Assembly (NCBI GenBank): GCA_964562155.1
Contig: CAZLRU010000029.1
Span: forward strand, 1-6,634
Length of the DNA stretch: 6,634 bases
From: JAGOUY01 sp964562155
GTDB lineage: Bacteria; Patescibacteriota; Patescibacteriia; 2-12-FULL-60-25
Direction of reading: 5' to 3'
Below the pieces are notes generated by a model. The model was not told the DNA's origin and made no database searches. It saw only the letters and a list, made by a program, of their open reading frames with translations. This document shows positions 4,483-6,634 of the stretch, in pieces. The stretch's first letter is position 1. The number at the start of each line of letters is the position of its first letter. A program made the position numbers and the translations under genes.

Positions 4483-6634
4483 ATGAATTTCTTGCAAAAA
4501 CTGTTTGGAGATCCCAACGCACGGGAAGTCGCAAAAATGGCTCCTGTTATTGCTAAAATCAACGGCTTAGCCGCTGAATATGAAGCTCTTTCGGATGAAG
4601 AGCTAAAAGGAAAGACACAGATCTTTAAAGATCGCCTCACAAAAGGCGAATCGCTCGATGATCTCCTGCCGGAAGCCTTCGCAGCTGTTCGCGAAGCGTC
4701 TCGTCGTACCACAAAACAGCGTCATTATGATGTTCAGTTGATTGGAGGGATGACTCTCCACCGTGGCATGATTGCTGAAATGCGCACGGGTGAAGGGAAA
4801 ACCTTGATGGCCACTTCTCCCTCGTACCTGAATGCTTTATCCGGCAAGGGCGTGCATGTGGTCACGGTCAATGATTATCTGGCTCGCCGCGATGCGGTTT
4901 GGATGGGGCAAATTCATCATGCGCTCGGTTTGTCTGTTGGTATCATTCAGCACGCGGCAAGTTTTGTGTACGATCCCACCTTTAAAAGTGAGCCCGTCCA
5001 CGATGAAGCGCGCGATGAAACCGGTTCGTTTCGTGTCGACATGGATTATCTGCGCCCTGTCTCGCGCCAAGAAGCGTATGCAGCGGACATTACATATGGC
5101 ACCAATAACGAATTTGGCTTCGATTACTTGCGCGACAACATGGTGCAGCGCAAAGAGGAAATGGTGCAGCGCGAATTAAATTTCGCGATCGTGGATGAAG
5201 TGGATTCGATCTTGATCGATGAAGCCCGCACGCCGCTCATTATCTCTGCTCCGGCTGAAGAAGCGGCTGATTTGTACTATCGCTTCGCTGAACTCGTTCC
5301 GCGCCTGTCCGAAAAGGAGGATTATATTATTGATGAAAAGTTACGTGCTGTTACGCTAACGGAAGCGGGTATTGCCAAGATGGAGGGCTGGCTCGGTGTC
5401 GAAAATCTGTATATTCAAGGCGGAATGAAGCTTGTTCATCATCTTGAGCAGGCGTTGCGCGCGCATGCCCTGTATAAAAAAGATAAAGATTACGTCGTGC
5501 GCGAAAATGAAGTGGTTATTGTTGACGAATTCACAGGTCGTCTCATGGTTGGTCGTCGGTATTCTGAAGGATTGCACCAAGCAATTGAGGCAAAAGAGCG
5601 TGTACCGATTCAGCGAGAGTCTCTCACGCTTGCCACAATCACATTCCAAAATCTATTCCGTCTCTATAATAAATTATCAGGGATGACAGGAACGGCCGCC
5701 ACGGAAGCGGAGGAGTTTCACAAGATTTATAGCCTGGATGTTTTGAATATTCCTACGCATCGGAACAATCAACGTAAAGATTTAACCGATCGCGTCTATA
5801 AAACGGAGCTCGGAAAGTATCAAGCAGTCGTACAGGAAGTGAAGCTTCGTCATGAGCAGGGTCAACCAATATTGATTGGTACCGTGAGCATTGAAAAAAA
5901 TGAACTCGTGGGCGAGTTGCTTAAGCAAGCGAACATTCCTCACAACGTTTTAAATGCGAAAAACCATGAACGTGAGGCAGAATTTATCGCTCAAGCCGGT
6001 CGTAAAGGGGCGGTGACGGTCGCAACCAACATGGCGGGTCGTGGAGTTGATATTATTCTCGGAGGCAATCCTCCCGAGGCAAAAGAGGCAGAAGAGGTGC
6101 GAGCCCTCGGGGGTCTTCATGTACTTGGAACCGAGCGTCATGAATCTCGTCGTATTGATAATCAGTTACGCGGCCGTTCCGGTCGTCAGGGGGACCCTGG
6201 CACCACGCAGTTCTATGTGTCCATGGAAGATGATTTAATGCGTATTTTTGGCTCGGATCGCATGAAGACCACTATGGATCGCCTCGGTCTGCCGGACAAT
6301 GAGGCGATTGAGAACAGAATGCTCACGAGCTCTCTCGAAGCGGCTCAGCGAAAAGTGGAAGGACACAACTTCGATATTCGCAAACATTTGCTTGAGTACG
6401 ATGACATTCTGAATAAGCACCGCATGGTCATCTATAAAAAGCGCCGTGATCTTTTGGATTTGGTTGCTCAACCAACACAGGACGGTGAACGTCCATCGAA
6501 AGCGAAGGTCTTAGAAATGGTCCAGTCGGAAATGGAAACGTTGGTCGCTTACCATACCGCCGGAGAAGACCCGAGTGCTTGGGAGCTGGATAAGTTGGAG
6601 TCGTTGGTAAAAACGATCTTTCCGGACACGGTAC
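4483..6634 (+). CDS. secA: preprotein translocase ATPase SecA, 3' end cut by window
   Basis: SecA is the ATP-driven motor that pushes unfolded preproteins through the SecYEG channel in the inner membrane. The frame is open from ATG 4483 to the window edge: 717 residues are visible, against 901 in E. coli and 841 in B. subtilis. NBD1 has DVQLIGG (83-89), Walker A MRTGEGKT (100-107), TYGTNNEFGFDYLRDNM (204-220) and Walker B VDEVDSILIDEARTPLIIS (238-256). The preprotein-binding domain follows, then VDEFTGR (347-353) and GLHQAIEAKE (363-372). NBD2 has SGMTGTA (399-405), TNMAGRGVDI (515-524, usually GRGTDI) and motif VI QLRGRSGRQGDPG (561-573). The helical scaffold begins AQRKVEGHNFDIRKHLLEYDD (621-641). 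About 31 extra residues lie between VGI (152-154) and EAYAAD (197-202) compared with E. coli, and the variable subdomain after LGGNP is about 20 residues shorter. The wing domain remainder and any zinc-binding tail are outside the window. No promoter or Shine-Dalgarno sequence is convincing upstream. Confidence 0.97.
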   Translation, partial: MNFLQKLFGDPNAREVAKMAPVIAKINGLAAEYEALSDEELKGKTQIFKDRLTKGESLDDLLPEAFAAVREASRRTTKQRHYDVQLIGGMTLHRGMIAEMRTGEGKTLMATSPSYLNALSGKGVHVVTVNDYLARRDAVWMGQIHHALGLSVGIIQHAASFVYDPTFKSEPVHDEARDETGSFRVDMDYLRPVSRQEAYAADITYGTNNEFGFDYLRDNMVQRKEEMVQRELNFAIVDEVDSILIDEARTPLIISAPAEEAADLYYRFAELVPRLSEKEDYIIDEKLRAVTLTEAGIAKMEGWLGVENLYIQGGMKLVHHLEQALRAHALYKKDKDYVVRENEVVIVDEFTGRLMVGRRYSEGLHQAIEAKERVPIQRESLTLATITFQNLFRLYNKLSGMTGTAATEAEEFHKIYSLDVLNIPTHRNNQRKDLTDRVYKTELGKYQAVVQEVKLRHEQGQPILIGTVSIEKNELVGELLKQANIPHNVLNAKNHEREAEFIAQAGRKGAVTVATNMAGRGVDIILGGNPPEAKEAEEVRALGGLHVLGTERHESRRIDNQLRGRSGRQGDPGTTQFYVSMEDDLMRIFGSDRMKTTMDRLGLPDNEAIENRMLTSSLEAAQRKVEGHNFDIRKHLLEYDDILNKHRMVIYKKRRDLLDLVAQPTQDGERPSKAKVLEMVQSEMETLVAYHTAGEDPSAWELDKLESLVKTIFPDTV

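Noticed and set aside
5140..5172. Perfect 12-base direct repeat ATGGTGCAGCGC (5140-5151 and 5161-5172), 21 bases apart, inside secA
   Set aside because: It encodes MVQR twice at a 7-residue spacing in a region where SecA proteins normally read DNM followed by EE-VQR. It is best explained by protein conservation and shared codon choice, not by a DNA element.
4326..6471. Minus-strand open frames opposite hpf and secA
   Set aside because: They overlap conserved plus-strand coding sequence, and their protein sequences have no recognisable domains.
1..6634. Search for a novel defence, mobile or signalling system
   Set aside because: Every long open frame is a recognisable core gene; gaps are at most 211 bases and contain no transposase remnants, attachment sites, arrays or toxin-antitoxin-like pairs.

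Overview
The window looks like ordinary chromosomal housekeeping DNA from a bacterium, with about half G+C by eye. It contains no mobile element, CRISPR array, phage gene or defence gene, and I found no undescribed system. Three protein features suggest a lineage outside the well-studied Proteobacteria and Firmicutes, possibly Patescibacteria (CPR) or a Chloroflexi-like group. They are a SecA with an insertion of about 31 residues in its first nucleotide-binding domain, a MurB with Cys where E. coli has its catalytic Ser plus a short insertion after it, and a MurC and SHMT with variant signature motifs. The placement is an inference from remembered family patterns, not a search result. The standard genetic code fits: no TGA interrupts any of the five reading frames.

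Layout. The minus strand carries glyA (serine hydroxymethyltransferase) at 114-1448. Downstream of it in the direction of transcription is a tRNA-Trp(CCA) gene whose 3' part is cut by the window start (1-53). The 60 bases between them hold an interrupted hairpin and a possible tRNA promoter. A 211-base divergent intergenic region (1449-1659) separates glyA from the plus-strand genes. It holds a candidate extended -10 for glyA and a pair of inverted CTACT-type heptad repeats.

The plus strand carries murC (1660-3066), murB (3072-4055), a short-form hibernation factor hpf (4099-4422) and secA (4483 to the window end, 3' truncated). murC and murB are 5 bases apart and look translationally coupled. 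A 43-base gap with a weak possible promoter precedes hpf. A perfect 10-bp hairpin with a T-run, a good intrinsic terminator candidate, separates hpf from secA.

Functionally, MurB makes UDP-N-acetylmuramate and MurC adds L-alanine to it, so these two are consecutive steps of peptidoglycan precursor synthesis. Hpf silences ribosomes when growth stops. SecA drives protein export through SecYEG. GlyA makes glycine and one-carbon units. None of the five coding sequences has a recognisable Shine-Dalgarno sequence, which is one of the more noticeable window-wide features.
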